A stretch of DNA of 64,000 nucleotides from Edolisoma coerulescens (Eukaryota; Chordata; Aves; Passeriformes; Campephagidae): the NCBI GenBank assembly GCA_013397115.1, contig VWZW01004700.1, positions 124,001-188,000 of the forward strand. Reading direction: 5' to 3'. Below are positions 1 to 10,756 of this stretch, piece by piece (within the stretch, counting starts at the first letter, position 1; every line of letters starts with the position of its first letter). Position numbers and translations under genes: made by a program. The notes beneath the pieces were generated by a model. It saw nothing but the letters and a program-made list of their open reading frames with translations. It was not told the origin of the DNA and ran no database searches.

Positions 1-2492
1 TATCACCTGTGAGTAACAGAGAGGCAAGACTGCTGGCTGCAGAAGGCCTGGCTGGGCAAGCTGTGCCTCTGCACAAGCCATAGAGATGGTAAAAGAAGCA
101 GAAAAGGGGCTGTGAGGGTGTAGCAGAGAAGAGGACAGGAGACAAAAGCCCCACAGAACTGAATGGCAGCATGGCTGAGGCCTTTGAGGATGAGAAACAA
201 GATGATGCAAGGGCAGAACAATGGCAGACATCTAATGATAAATTCTTTTCCAGGAGACTTTAATCACAAAAGCTGACATTCCCTACTGAATGCCATAGCC
301 TTACGCTGATGACCACAGTGCCACTATATTCATTAACATCTTCAAGTCATACTTAATTAAGGTTATTAATTGTCTCCTTTTCCTCTGTTATTTTCCCCTG
401 GATTTCATTCCTTCATTTTTCTTTCTGGTTTGCTTTTTGTTGTTCACTTTCCCATCTCTTTCAAATTCCATTAATTGTCTGAGATTGCAAAGATTTTATT
501 TAAAATTTTATAGAAAAATAAAGCATCCCTCACTGAGTGCCTGATAAGATGAAATTACATGTTAGTCCATATTAGATGTATTACAGGAGTGATCTTCACT
601 GTAAAGCTCCAGATCTCACTGTGCTGAAGGGATGGAGTGTGGAGAAATCCACAGATTCCCATTCAGTGACCATCAGATACTGAAAAAAAAAGAGATATGG
701 GTACAGTTAAATTTTGCCGTGTCACCTCCCTGCCATGTTGCAATTACACCCACCCTTCTTTCACTGGCTGTGCTGAGGAGCAGCAACCTAGGGTGTGATG
801 GAAATAACTGCACAAATTCTCTACCAGCCAGAGCTCCTCCACTCCAGGCACCTCCACCTCTGGGCACTTTCTGAGCAAGCCGTCTTTGGTACCTTGTTTC
901 AGGTTAGATCTTCATCAGGACTAAATCAGATCAGCTCCACTGACTGCAGGGAAATCATATCAGCGTAAATCAATTCAGACTGCGATAAAACCTTCTTGAA
1001 ACTAATTGAAGTGGTCTTCATTAGGAAACTTTCAAGAGTCTAAATTGATTAAAATTAGGAGGTTATTATTTGATATAAACCGCAAGAATCATATATATGG
1101 CATTTTTTACCTCTTCCCTTTTACAAATTAACAACAAATGAGTTACAAATTTGTCATTATTATTTGAAGTCAGTGGAAACTATGAATAATTTAATCCTCA
1201 AACTGTGTATCTTCAGGACTTATTAAGAATTTGGTATTCACAGTCTCAGATATTTATTTTTGTTTTGACTGAACACACAGATCAGTGATGGATTTCTGCT
1301 CATTAGTATGAATTTTATGTTGTTGCACATAAGATTTACTATCCCATAAATAATATCAGCAAACTCATTTGTTAGTATAGCCTGACAAAATGAACACAAA
1401 AAGAGTATAAGCACAGCTGCATATAATGTAGCTAGAAACTGAATATTCACAGAATTTGACCTTTTCAAAGCCTCTTTGTATGAGTCTAGTTTTAGTATGC
1501 TGCAAAGCAGTCAAATCTCTAATGTACTTGGGAGAAAACTGAATTTATGTTCCTTTACACCTTTATAAATAGTCTCAAAGGGAATTGAAAGTATATGCTG
1601 ATGAGATGCTGAAAAGGTAACAGCTGGGGGAAAGGTAGAGACAAAGAGCTGGGCAGAAGGTGGACCTTGGGCACATGATGAGAAAATAATAAAGTAAATT
1701 CAATCTGCAAAGATGCTGGGGGCAGAGGGAGGCAGCACCTGCTCTGGGGCCACATGGTGAGCCAACAGCCAAAATAGCCATGGCTGGTTAGAGAGACAAT
1801 TACAGAGGTTAGAGAGGTTAGGCAGTGCCCTTTTTTTCCACCCTCACCCCCAAGCTCTGCCTATTTCTTGCCATGGCTCCTTTTCCTTGAAGGAATTTGT
1901 AGCAACCACACTACCTTTCTGCTGGTTTTTCAGAGGTGAAGCAGCTCTGGGGTACCCCTGCTGTCAAACCTCACCCACGGTCTCAGGTGGTAGCCTGAAC
2001 CTCCCCAGAGAATCTATGGGGCTTTGTAGGGCTCTACAGGAGGCCTGTGCCACTCTGCAGACAGAAGTATTTCCCCTCTTCTGGGTCAATTTGCTTTGTT
2101 TGAAGCCTGTTATGTTTGCCCTTGAAATAACTCCTCCTGCAGTGGAAATCTCTATTTGCTCTCATTTGATACTGTTTTTCTCAGACAGTGGCTTTTTGGT
2201 ACAGCATTACTCTGGTATTCGAAACAGCTATCTTGAAAGCAGACAGTTTCTGTCCAAGTACTTTCAGAATTTGCTGGAAGCCTGAGCTTCTTGCAAAGGT
2301 ATAGTAAGAGGTAGACAGTATAAATGTCTAGGTTCTTTCAATATGCAACTACAAAGTGTCATGTTGTTTTTTAAAATTAAATGGGCAAAAATCCTTCTGT
2401 GGTTCTACATAGGTTTCTTTCTTTGCATGTGGGTTTTAGTTTGGGGGTTTTTTTGTCTTATGGCTGATGAATGCTTTGACATTAAGGGTTTA
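1..2492. other. Gene-free AT-rich stretch
   Basis: I see no repeat with recognisable family features and no convincing gene. Open frames here (for example 632-874 plus and 1,887-2,285 plus) are short, lack splice-site support and show no domain or recognisable protein. Confidence 0.6.
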
Positions 2493-3143
2493 ATCACAGA
2501 ATCATAGAAGAGTTTGCATTAGAAGGAACCTTTGCAGGTTACCTAGTCCAATTCTCCTTGCACTGAGCAGAGACATCTTCAATGAGACCAAGTTACTTAG
2601 AGCCCCAGTCCAACCTGACCTTGAATGTTTCCAGGAATGGGGCATCTATCACCTCTCTGGGCAACCTGTGCCAGTGTCACCCCACTCTCATAATAAAAAA
2701 TGTATGCCATATACCTAGTCTAAATTGACCCTTCTTCAGTTTAAAACCATTACCCTATGTCCTATTGCAGGCTAAAAAGTCTGTCCCCATCTTTCTTATA
2801 AACCCCCTTAAGTATGGAGAGGCTGCTATATGATCTATCTGGAGACTTCCCTTCTTCAGTCTGAACAACCCCAACTATCTAAGCTTGTCTTCATGGGAGA
2901 GGTGCTCCAACCCTCTGATCAACTTCATGTCCCTTTTTCAGACTTGCTGCAGGAGGTCCACATCCTCTCTACCCAGAGCTGGACACATTCCTCCAGGGAG
3001 GTCTTAGAAGAGTGGAGTACAAGGGGAAAATCACCTCCTTGATGTGCCAGTCACGCTTCATTTGATGCAGCCCAGGATACAGTTGGCTTTCCGGGCTGCA
3101 AGCGCACAATGCTGGGTCACGTCCAGCTTTTCATCCACTCAGT
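2493..3143 (-). mobile_element. CR1 LINE fragment, 5'-truncated
   Basis: The stretch starts with the complement of the CR1 3' tail (ATCACAGAATCATAGAAG). It continues through the CR1 3' untranslated region in antisense (TTTCCAGGAATGGGGCATC, then TCTCTGGGCAACCTGTGCCAG) and into the antisense end of the reverse transcriptase frame (AGGATACAGTTGGCTTTCC, ACGTCCAGCTTTTCATCCA). The element therefore lies on the minus strand and is truncated at its 5' end, as most CR1 copies are. It has many substitutions and several small indels, so it is old and cannot move. CR1 is the dominant LINE of birds. Boundaries are good to about 10 bases at the 3' end and about 20 at the truncated end. Confidence 0.92.
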
Positions 3144-4263
3144 ACATCTGCCTGTTCTCTAAAACAGAAGTGCCATAAAGCACCATAAAGGCCAAGGTAG
3201 CAAATGTATTGCAACACGTGATATATGCTCAACTTACTTTCAGGGTTTCTGTTGTTTCTCCTTTCTTGATGCTTCAGACTATCTCTTTTCCTAGATTATT
3301 TTTATTGAAAGATGAGAAAAATGCAAATCCCCAGCTTACAATCTCAGCTGAGAAATGAGTCATACCACCATGGACACTTCCCAATAATGCTGCAAGATTT
3401 GTGTGCATGATTTGTAGCCATAGTTTGCAGGAGAAAGAAGAAACTAATTATAAGTACATGTCATGGCTATGTTTCTTAGTGGAAAAAAAAGAAATACTGT
3501 CAGGGAAAAATGAGGCCTTAAAGGCCCTTTAGGAGGGAGCGGGTAGCTGACAAACATAAAAATGGGGGAGGTAGGGATGCCCTGGAGAAGCTGCATCCTC
3601 TTGGACTGAGCCTGTATTTGGAATACCTCCGAGAGGAGGCTGTTTGTGTAGCCTGCTGTCGATAAATAAAACATTCTCAAACTAGGTCAAGATTAGAGCT
3701 ATGAGACACTAACAATACTGAATGATGAGAAGCTCTTTTATATTGTTGAATAAATACACCAAGACCAATGAGCTGAAACAACTAAAAATTACTTGTTACT
3801 AACTTTAAAAGTTGAGGGGAAAAATGAGGCCCATATGAAAGAAATCTCTGGAAAAATTCTTTGGGCAGAATAAGTATCCAGGGTATGGCTGCACAACTTT
3901 GGTTGAAACCTTTCAGCTTAAGGAAGTTGAACTTTGAAGAATTTTTATAAGTATTAAATATTTGACAGAGATCTGTTTGGCATATTCAGCCTTTACTGTA
4001 GAAACAAAATTGGAAATTAAATAGGAAGTAATTCAAATAAACATGTTTTGTTTATTGTATTTGTTTGCAGTCTTTATGATTCAGCCTATACAGTGTACAG
4101 GATTGTCAGACATGGCTTGGCAGAACTACTGGAAGAAAAAAACTATTTACTATCAGTCAACTCATGACAGGCAAAGCAGATGTCAGCGTGCTGAAGGCAT
4201 ATTATTGAACAAAACCTATCCCAGGCCACTCTTCTAGTTTCCACCAAGTTTCACTGCCATGTT
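3144..4263. other. Gene-free spacer
   Basis: AT-rich DNA between two CR1 copies. I recognise no repeat, RNA gene or exon in it. Confidence 0.55.
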
Positions 4264-4626
4264 TACAGAATCAGAGGATCAAAGAATCATTTAGGTTAGA
4301 AAAGACCTCTGAGATCATTGAGTTCAATCTTTGACCAAACAACACCATGTCAACTAGACCATGGCGCTAAATGCCACATCCAGTCATTTCTTGAACACCT
4401 CCAGAGATGGTGACTCCACCACCTCCCTGGGCAGCCCATTCCAACGTTTAATAACTCTTTCTGTGAAGAAATTCCTCCTGATGTCCCACCTGAATCTCCC
4501 GTGGCACAGCTCAAGTTCAGCCAGCTGTTGACTAGCACCCCCAGGTCCTTTTCGCCTGGACAGCTTTCCAGCCACCCTTCTCAAGTCTGTAGCACTGCCT
4601 GGGGTTATTGTGGCTGAAGTGTAGGA
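4264..4626 (-). mobile_element. CR1 LINE fragment with internal deletion
   Basis: Antisense CR1. Its 3' tail is at the left (AGAATCATTTAGGTTAGAAA), followed by CACCTCCCTGGGCAGCCCAT and TTCTGTGAAGAAATTCCTCC. Near 4,513 the text jumps from the 3' UTR-proximal block (GTGGCACAGCTCAAGTTCAG) to a block that normally lies several hundred bases further upstream in the reverse transcriptase frame (TTGACTAGCACCCCCAGGTC, then GCCTGGGGTTATTGTGGCTG). The copy thus appears to have lost an internal segment, either before or after insertion. It is not functional. Confidence 0.9.
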
Positions 4627-5559
4627 GTGGGAAGCATGCTTTTTACACCCTCTGAGGCTGGGAATTGGGATGGTGCATTGTTTTTGCCAAAACAGATATC
4701 AAATAGAGGATCTCTCACGACAGTATAGTCTCACCAATTGGGGCTGTCAGCTGGGATAAAACTTTGGTTGTGGTCTAGTTCTAGTGTAGGTCTGATGGAG
4801 GATTGTTATGGTAGTTCAGTTAATCTGTGGGGTTATTACTGTGTCATTTCTACAGTCTGCGTGCCTCTGGTGTTAGTATCACATGTTACTAACACCTTGA
4901 TTTCAATTTCTCTACATCTTAAGGACAAAATATCATTCTTATTGAAAGATTATTCAATCTCTAGCATCATGCAACCCTGTTCCCAGCTGAAATGCCACTG
5001 GATGCTACGCTAACATAGATGACCAAAGGAGTATATTTGTAAAGTATACCTCAAGGGCTTGATCCAGAACTTGTCAGTCCATGCATTTTCATTGTGATTG
5101 ATGGTGTTGCTATGTTGCCAGATGTGCTCTGATAGCTGAAGGATCTACTTCCAAGTTTACTTCTGAAGGACCACTCCTGCAGCTTGGGTAGCTCCAGAAT
5201 GTGTAAATAATATTTACTGAATAGGCCAATAAATTGTAAATTATGAAATTAAAGTGTTAATTAAACACAGGGGACTCACAGATCTACATATCAGCATTTG
5301 GTCACACACTCTGAATTTGGTCAGATAAATGCAAACTGTGTGAAAGACAAAACAAAGTTTTCCTTGATTTCTGGCAGAATGCATAGAACATGTTTTATTG
5401 TTTATCTGTTCATTCATGTCGATGTACCTGTTTCGCATTAATGAAAGGACACTAATCTGAGCCACGAGGTGAACTGTTGGCAGATTGGCAGCTGACTGAT
5501 GATGCTACACTCCTCAGCAAGTTTTCGCATTTTCACAGCTCTTGTTTCTCCTTCTCCCG
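4627..5559. other. Gene-free spacer leading into a CpG island
   Basis: AT-rich sequence without a recognised repeat or exon. Base composition changes to GC-rich from about 5,560 onward. Confidence 0.5.
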
Positions 5560-6200
5560 TTTTTACCTGCTCAGTGAGCTCGCCCCAGCCAGATGCGCCT
5601 CTGCACCTGCGCACGGCCAAGTTCTGGATGCGGTGCGCTGGGTTTTTACAGGAAATTGTTGCCTGTAACGAGGAGTTAGTAGCAGACTGGCATGAGTAAC
5701 CTGAACAGGGACAGACTGCTGAACTGGGCCAGAACAGTGAGACCTTTAGATCTGATGGAGACGAGTCTCTTAAGGAAGAGCCTGAGCCGGGCGGCGGGCA
5801 CCCGCGTTGCCAGCCTGGTTCCTTCGGCTTGGTTTCCAAGCTGCGCATCTGAGCACGCAGCAGCCGCCGGGTTGCGGAGCTCACAGTCAGTGGTGCGGGG
5901 AGCAATCGTTCACCAGCGGGTTGTAATTCCCTGCGTCAGGAAACAAGCGCAGGGCAGCGGCGGCGGCGGCGGCTCCAGCTCCTCCGCCCCCGGGCCCGGG
6001 CCCGGCTCTGGGCGGGCGGCGCCACCAGAGGCCGCGGCGCCGGCAGAGGGGGCGGCGTCGCCGGCAGAGGGCGCCGTGGCGCCGGCGCTGAGGCCCCGCC
6101 GGGCCTCGCTCTGCTGCCGGCGCGGCGCGGCGCGGCAGTCACGGGTCAGGGGCTTCCCCGGGAACTCCAGCGAACTCTGGCCCCGTTCTTTATAGCACCA
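5560..6200. promoter_or_regulatory. CpG island, orphan candidate promoter
   Basis: A compact region dense in CpG, most extreme at 5,950-6,140. That core contains a run of five GGC triplets, GGGCCCGGGCCCGG and several GGCGCC and GGCGCGGCGCGGC motifs. Upstream parts hold TGCGCA-type half sites (CTGCGCATC, CTGCGCACGG) of the kind bound by NRF1, and near 6,190 there is a TTTATAG stretch. Vertebrate CpG islands usually mark promoters, so this may start a transcript in either direction. No recognisable coding first exon is visible: the plus frame 5,692-6,195 is only alanine/proline/arginine-rich low complexity, as expected of any GC-rich DNA. It could be the promoter of a noncoding RNA, an alternative upstream promoter of a distant gene, or an intragenic island. 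Confidence 0.75.
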
Positions 6201-6299
6201 GACCCAACCCCCGGTAGGAAAAAAAAGATACGGAGTGCAGGTATAATCTGTGGAACAGTTCTAACCAGCGGTGTTATTTAGGCAACACGGTTTTTTATC

Positions 6300-6580
6300 A
6301 GGCCAGTGTAGGATTTATGAGGTAATGGTTTTAAACTGAAGGAGGGTTGATTTAGTTTGGATGTAAGAGAGAAGTTTTTTACGATGAGGGTGGTGAAACC
6401 CCGGGGAAAGTTGCCCAGAGATTTCCCATGCCTGGAAACATTCAAGGCCATGCTGGATGGGGCTCTGAGCAAGCTATCCCTTGGTATACCATGCAAGGTA
6501 TCCCTGCCCATGGCAGGGGAGATGGGACTCGAGGACCTTTGCAGGTTCCTTCCAACCAAAACCACTCTGTGATTCTATGG
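6300..6580 (+). mobile_element. CR1 LINE 3' fragment
   Basis: Sense CR1 3' end. It contains GTAATGGTTTTAAACTGAAG, AGAAGTTTTTTACGATGAGG, CATGCTGGATGGGGCTCTGA and the terminal TGTGATTCTATGGTC. Roughly the last 280 bases of the element are present. It sits about 100 bases downstream of the CpG island. The short open frames within it are remnants and do not encode a protein. Confidence 0.92.
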
Positions 6581-7113
6581 TCATACTATTATGTACAGAA
6601 CATAGGTCTTGCATACTGATACTTTTCTTCCCCTGTGGTGGCCCAAGAATCAGTGACTCCTGTTATATAGGCACAGTTCCATATCTGTATATTTGCACAT
6701 CTCTTGTGGACACTTCTGTTGTGAGCACTTGCTGTAGGCTGATCAAGCAGAGCTCTTCCCTCTGCACGTAGAGCTCTGGATGATAGGCCCTGTGTGCTTG
6801 AACTCATGGTTGTGTTTTCCTTAAAATGGTCAATTTGAGCTCTAATATATGAGCCTTCCCAGCTCTATATTCGTACTGTCATGAAAACTGATTTTCAGAC
6901 TAAAATTCTCTCAGCATTAATCTTTCAGAGATTATTTACACACTTCGAGTGAACTCTACACAAAAGTATACATTAATGCCTCTCTGCAGCAATGCTCCAA
7001 AATTACACTTTCTAATTAAAAAAACACCAAATAACCCCTTTTTCTTTCTTTTTTTTCATTAAAAGTCCATAAATTATTTTTGTGACACTGAATATATGTA
7101 TATATATGCACAC
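6581..7113. other. Gene-free spacer with short AT repeat
   Basis: AT-rich. A TATATGTATATATATG stretch lies at about 7,093-7,109, directly before the LTR insertion point. Nothing else is recognised. Confidence 0.5.
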
Positions 7114-7972
7114 TGTCAGAGACTGAAAATAGTTCATGCCTCAAACATTGATATAAAGTTTTGCTCACTATAAAGAAGCTACAACCAAAGAAGCCTCCCT
7201 GAAGACTGGGACTTTGGACTAAAAGTCAAACTGCTGATTAGATAAAGGGAAACCTATTGTTCAATCATCTCAGGCTTAGGGAAAGATATGCATCCACAAA
7301 AGGCCAAAGCCACCTTTGGGGTGGGGGGAGAGCACAGCTCACAGAAGCCAGGTTTACACAGACTTCCCCCCCAACTGAGGGAGGAGGAGGAGGTTTCTGG
7401 TACGTAACCTCTGCTCAGAGGCAATAAACCCCAATCCTCTGATTACACAAACCTGCCCAGCTGTGGAACCCCCAACCCCACAGGCCACACCCACGGGACT
7501 TTCACATGAGAAGTGGCTGAGGGGGGAGTCATAATCCATCAAAGACCCCCCAAAGTGCTCCCCAGAGGCTTTCCACCACAGGGCTGCACATGATGCAATA
7601 GATCCAGAGTCTGCAGTAAGAGACTGCCCCCCTTCCCCCAGGGGGACATGCCTGGACATTGCCACCTGGCTTGAGGGTATATTAACCCATGGGATTCTTT
7701 GCTTTTTGGGGGGACCTTCACCACCAAGAAGACCAGCTAGAGAGGATCAACGGAACATCGTTAGGATCCACGGAGTGGTGATATTTTCCTTATTCTATCT
7801 CTGTCACTCTCTTTCTGTCCCCCCCACCTATTTTCTATTTCTTTCTCTCTCTCTCTCTCATGTTTACTATCAAATAAAACCCATATTCTTGTCACTGGCA
7901 TATGGTCTTGTTTGCACCTTAATTCGGGCAGAGGAATTTCTAAAGATCCTTAATAATCGGATCATGGCAACA
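7114..7972 (+). mobile_element. Solo LTR of an endogenous retrovirus-like element (LTR family A, copy 1)
   Basis: It starts TGTCAGAGACTGAAA and ends CATGGCAACA, giving TG...CA termini. It is flanked on both sides by CACAC (7,109-7,113 and 7,973-7,977), a candidate 5-bp target duplication, although CA-rich surroundings weaken that test. Internal LTR features are in the right order: a TATA-like GGTATATTAACCC at about 7,676, a CT-rich stretch ending in a (TC) run near 7,859, and a polyadenylation signal AATAAA at 7,873-7,878. Homologous copies lie at 31,720-32,787 (same strand) and 33,839-34,861 (opposite strand). No gag, pol or env sequence is adjacent, so this is a solo LTR left after recombination. 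I cannot name the family. Confidence 0.85.
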
Positions 7973-8252
7973 CACACATATATAAATCCATTAATTTTCA
8001 GAATTTTAATTTGCAATGACATAAATCTGTTCAGTAAAAAATAATGTGGGTTGTAATCTTAGGATAATGGCATCAAAATAGGTAGAAAAGGATTGTTGCC
8101 TTTACCTTTCAGCCACTCTTCCGTTGTTCAGCCTGTTGTTTCTTTCTGGGGTCAGGCTCTGACCATGACACTGTTTGCCCACTGAGATACCTTCTACTGC
8201 TGCTGCTGAGGGATATTCATTACTTCTAAAATTACCTCTGTTCACAACTCTG

Positions 8253-8293
8253 CTTTGAAAACTGGTTCTACTTTGAAAACTGGTTCTACTTTG
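8253..8293. repeat. Short tandem duplication, 18-bp unit
   Basis: The 18-base unit CTTTGAAAACTGGTTCTA occurs twice head to tail without a mismatch, followed by a partial third copy (CTTTG). This is a minisatellite seed or local slippage event in noncoding DNA. Confidence 0.9.
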
Positions 8294-8748
8294 CAGTTTA
8301 GAAACTACTGTTCTAATGGTATCTGGATGCTAGATAGCACCCTTAGTCCTTTGAAGGTGTTTGGATGTGTGTGTATTTTTTGTGTTTGTATGTTAACACT
8401 AAGAATAACTAAATCACACTGGAAAAAAACTGCTCAAAACACTGCAAGCTGCAGTATTCTTTGTCTACTTCCAAGTTTGTTAAAACGGAGGTCACAGGTC
8501 TGCATGTCAGCATTTGGTTTTGGAAGTCTGTAAGTTCCCTGATCCATGAAGCTTACCTATGCCTCACCTATCCCTTCCAGTATTTGTCATCATTTATCTC
8601 ACTGACCATTCTGGTTTCTAGGAGGGAGAGGCAGACAGAATTTTGCCTATGCATTGCTCTACATTCATTCAAACTGATGGGGACCACGGCCGCCTTCTCT
8701 CTTTCCACATTGCAAATACTTCTGAGGTACTTTTGCATTTTATTCTTC

Positions 8749-8935
8749 ATAGAATCATAGAATATCTTGAGTTGGAAGGGACCCATAAAGATCATCTAGT
8801 CCGATGCCTGGCTCTGCCCCCGACAACCCCAAATATCACAGCATGTGCCTGAGAGCATTGTTCAAACGTTTCTTGCCAAACTTTGGCAGACATGGTACTG
8901 TGACCACTTCTCTAGGGGGCCTGTTTTAATGCCTT
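8749..8935 (-). mobile_element. CR1 LINE 3' fragment
   Basis: Antisense CR1 tail: ATAGAATCATAGAATATC, GAGTTGGAAGGGACCCATAA, then AAAGATCATCTAGTCCGATG and CTAGGGGGCCTGTTTTAATG. Only about 190 bases of the 3' end remain. Confidence 0.92.
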
Positions 8936-9049
8936 CTGTTACAAATGTTGGAACTTTAAGTAATGTTAATATTCCATACATGCCTAAAAGACTTTTGAAA
9001 CTAAGTCAGAAAGCAGAAAAAAAATGAAATTAGCTCTGGCATGGACTTG

Positions 9050-9477
9050 TGTGAGAGATAAAAGAATGTTTTGCCATTGTTTCAGCATTAAGAATGTGTA
9101 CTTCTGTCATGTAGGCAAAGATGTAGCTAGCAGGAGGCCAGGCCTCGTGAGCGTGGAGAGGAGAAAAAGGGGAGTGAACTGATGCTTGTTACTTCGAGTC
9201 CTTAGTTCTGAGAGGGATTGAAAGGGGAGGGGAGATGAGGTGTTGGTTGGAGCGTGGTAGGCAGTCAGAAAGAATGTGAATTCCTGAGTACTCAGCCAGA
9301 GGGAGGGAAGGGACAGGGACCCCACCAGTTGAGGAAGGGTCTAAAAGTTTGTGCATTTTAGAGAGTGCACCTCAGTGAGATGCTCCTGACTCAGCTGACT
9401 CATTTATATCAATAAATAGTTTTGCTTTGATGACTTTGTCTTCTTTCAACTTTATTGGCAAGCGACTATTTCTCACA
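9050..9477 (+). mobile_element. Solo LTR, 428 bp, with inverted termini (LTR family B)
   Basis: The element begins TGTGAGA and ends TCTCACA, a perfect 7-bp inverted terminal repeat with the TG...CA ends typical of LTRs. The flanks are ACTTG (9,045-9,049) and ACTGG (9,478-9,482), a 5-bp target duplication with one mismatch. An AATAAA at 9,411-9,416 lies 61 bases before the 3' end, and the tail after it (TTTTGCTTTGATGACTTTGT) is T-rich, as in an LTR R/U5 region. It shares no obvious similarity with the LTR family at 7,114. No internal retroviral sequence flanks it. Family unnamed. Confidence 0.8.
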
Positions 9478-9949
9478 ACTGGAAGGATCATCATCACAGA
9501 CAAAGTAAATTGAAGGGATCAGAAACAGCGATCCACTCTTTCAAAGAAGCTGGCTTCATTCCTGAGAGTGAAGGAAAAAGAGAGAATCCTGTCCTGCAGG
9601 TGATTAATCCTGGTTTTCTCACTAGCCCAAGCTCAAAGGTTCATCTGCAAAACCACAGGGGAATGTTATAGTGAGGCAATATAAGAAGGAGGGTGATAGA
9701 TAGGAAAGAAATGTGTGTGTGTGAGAATACTAGATCTGAACTGCCAGCTCTGGACCACTTTTGAGATAGAGAACACTTGGTGGGGATGGAGTAAAATATT
9801 TCATTTCTGACTTCAGCTGAAGGTAATATTGATAAATGCTCTGATTTTTGTTGAATTCAGAATTGCTCTCTTGAAAATATCAAAATAAAATTGAGATGAA
9901 GTTTAGGAAAAAAATCTCAAATTTTTTTCCTCTATACAACACCAAGTTG
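9478..9949. other. Gene-free spacer
   Basis: Between an LTR and a CR1 copy. A short TGTGTGTGTG run lies near 9,714. No gene is seen. Confidence 0.5.
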
Positions 9950-10756
9950 AGTTGCAGTGTTGATCTGCTGAGGAAATGAAGGCTCTTCAGAGAGGTCTGG
10001 ACAGACTGGCTCAGTGGGCTGAGGCCAACTGTGTGGAGCTCAACAAGGCCAAGTGCTGGGTCCTGCACTCAGGTCACAACAACAGCATTTCGGGCTGGGG
10101 ACAGAGTGGCTGAAAAGCTGCCCAGTGGAAAACAACCTGGGGGTGCTGGTTGACAGCAGCTGAACGTGAGCCAATTTGTGCCCAGGTGACCAAGAAGGCC
10201 AATGACATCCTAGCCTGTATCAGCAATGGTGTGGCCAGCAGGACCAGGGCAGGGGTTGTCCCCCTATACTGGGCACTGGTGAGGCCACACCTTGAGTGCT
10301 GTGTCCAGTTCTGGGCCCCTCAATTCAGCAAGGACATGGAGGTGCGGGAGTGAGTCCAGAGAAGGGTTGTGGAGCTGGGGACGGCTCTGGAGCACAAGTC
10401 CCATAAGGAGCAGCTGAGAGAGCTGGGGGTGTTTAGCCAGGAGAAAAAGAGGCTATAGGGTGACCTTATAATTCTCTAAAACTACCTGGGAGATGGAAGT
10501 CAGTCTCTTTCCCCAGGTAACAAGTGATAGTTTGAGAGGGACTAACCTTCTTGGTTTAGATTGGATACTAAGAAACATTTCTTCACTGAAAGGGTTGTCA
10601 AGCTTTGGAACAGGCTGCCAGGGAATATCCTGGAGGTATTAAAAAGACGTGTGCATATGACACTTAAGGGCACAGTTTAATGATGGACTTAGCAGTGCTG
10701 GGTTTATGTTTGAACTCGATCTTAGACGTCTTTTCAAACCTAACTGGTTCTATGAC
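9950..10756 (+). mobile_element. CR1 LINE fragment with reverse transcriptase remnant
   Basis: The longest CR1 copy in the window, in sense orientation. It opens in the C-terminal part of the pol frame (GGTCTGGACAGACTGGCTCA, GCCAAGTGCTGGGTCCTGCA), passes through a block encoding the conserved VRPHLE...VQFWAP segment, and continues through the 3' UTR (AAACATTTCTTCACTGAAAG). It ends in a worn tail (TGGTTCTATGACTC). Stop codons and frameshifts break the frame, so the copy is dead. The 5' two-thirds of a full CR1 are absent. Confidence 0.93.
10186..10353 (+). pseudogene. CR1 pol (reverse transcriptase C-terminal) relic
   Basis: In one plus frame about 55 codons remain open and read VTKKANDILACISNG, then VPLYWALVRPHLECCVQFWA. 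This matches the well-known C-terminal end of the avian CR1 pol protein, where VRPHLEYCVQFWAP is the usual form. It ends at a stop directly after EVRE. It belongs to the surrounding CR1 copy and has no function of its own. Confidence 0.75.

Noticed and set aside
4384..4584. Open frames inside CR1 copies (also near 6,357-6,572, 25,279-25,563 and 49,121-49,348)
   Set aside because: They lie in CR1 3' UTR-type sequence and arise by chance; they do not match the CR1 pol frame.
5692..6195. 167-codon plus frame through the first CpG island
   Set aside because: Its composition (Ala, Pro, Gly, Arg runs) is what GC-rich DNA gives in any frame. Overlapping frames on both strands are equally open, and no domain or splice signal supports it.
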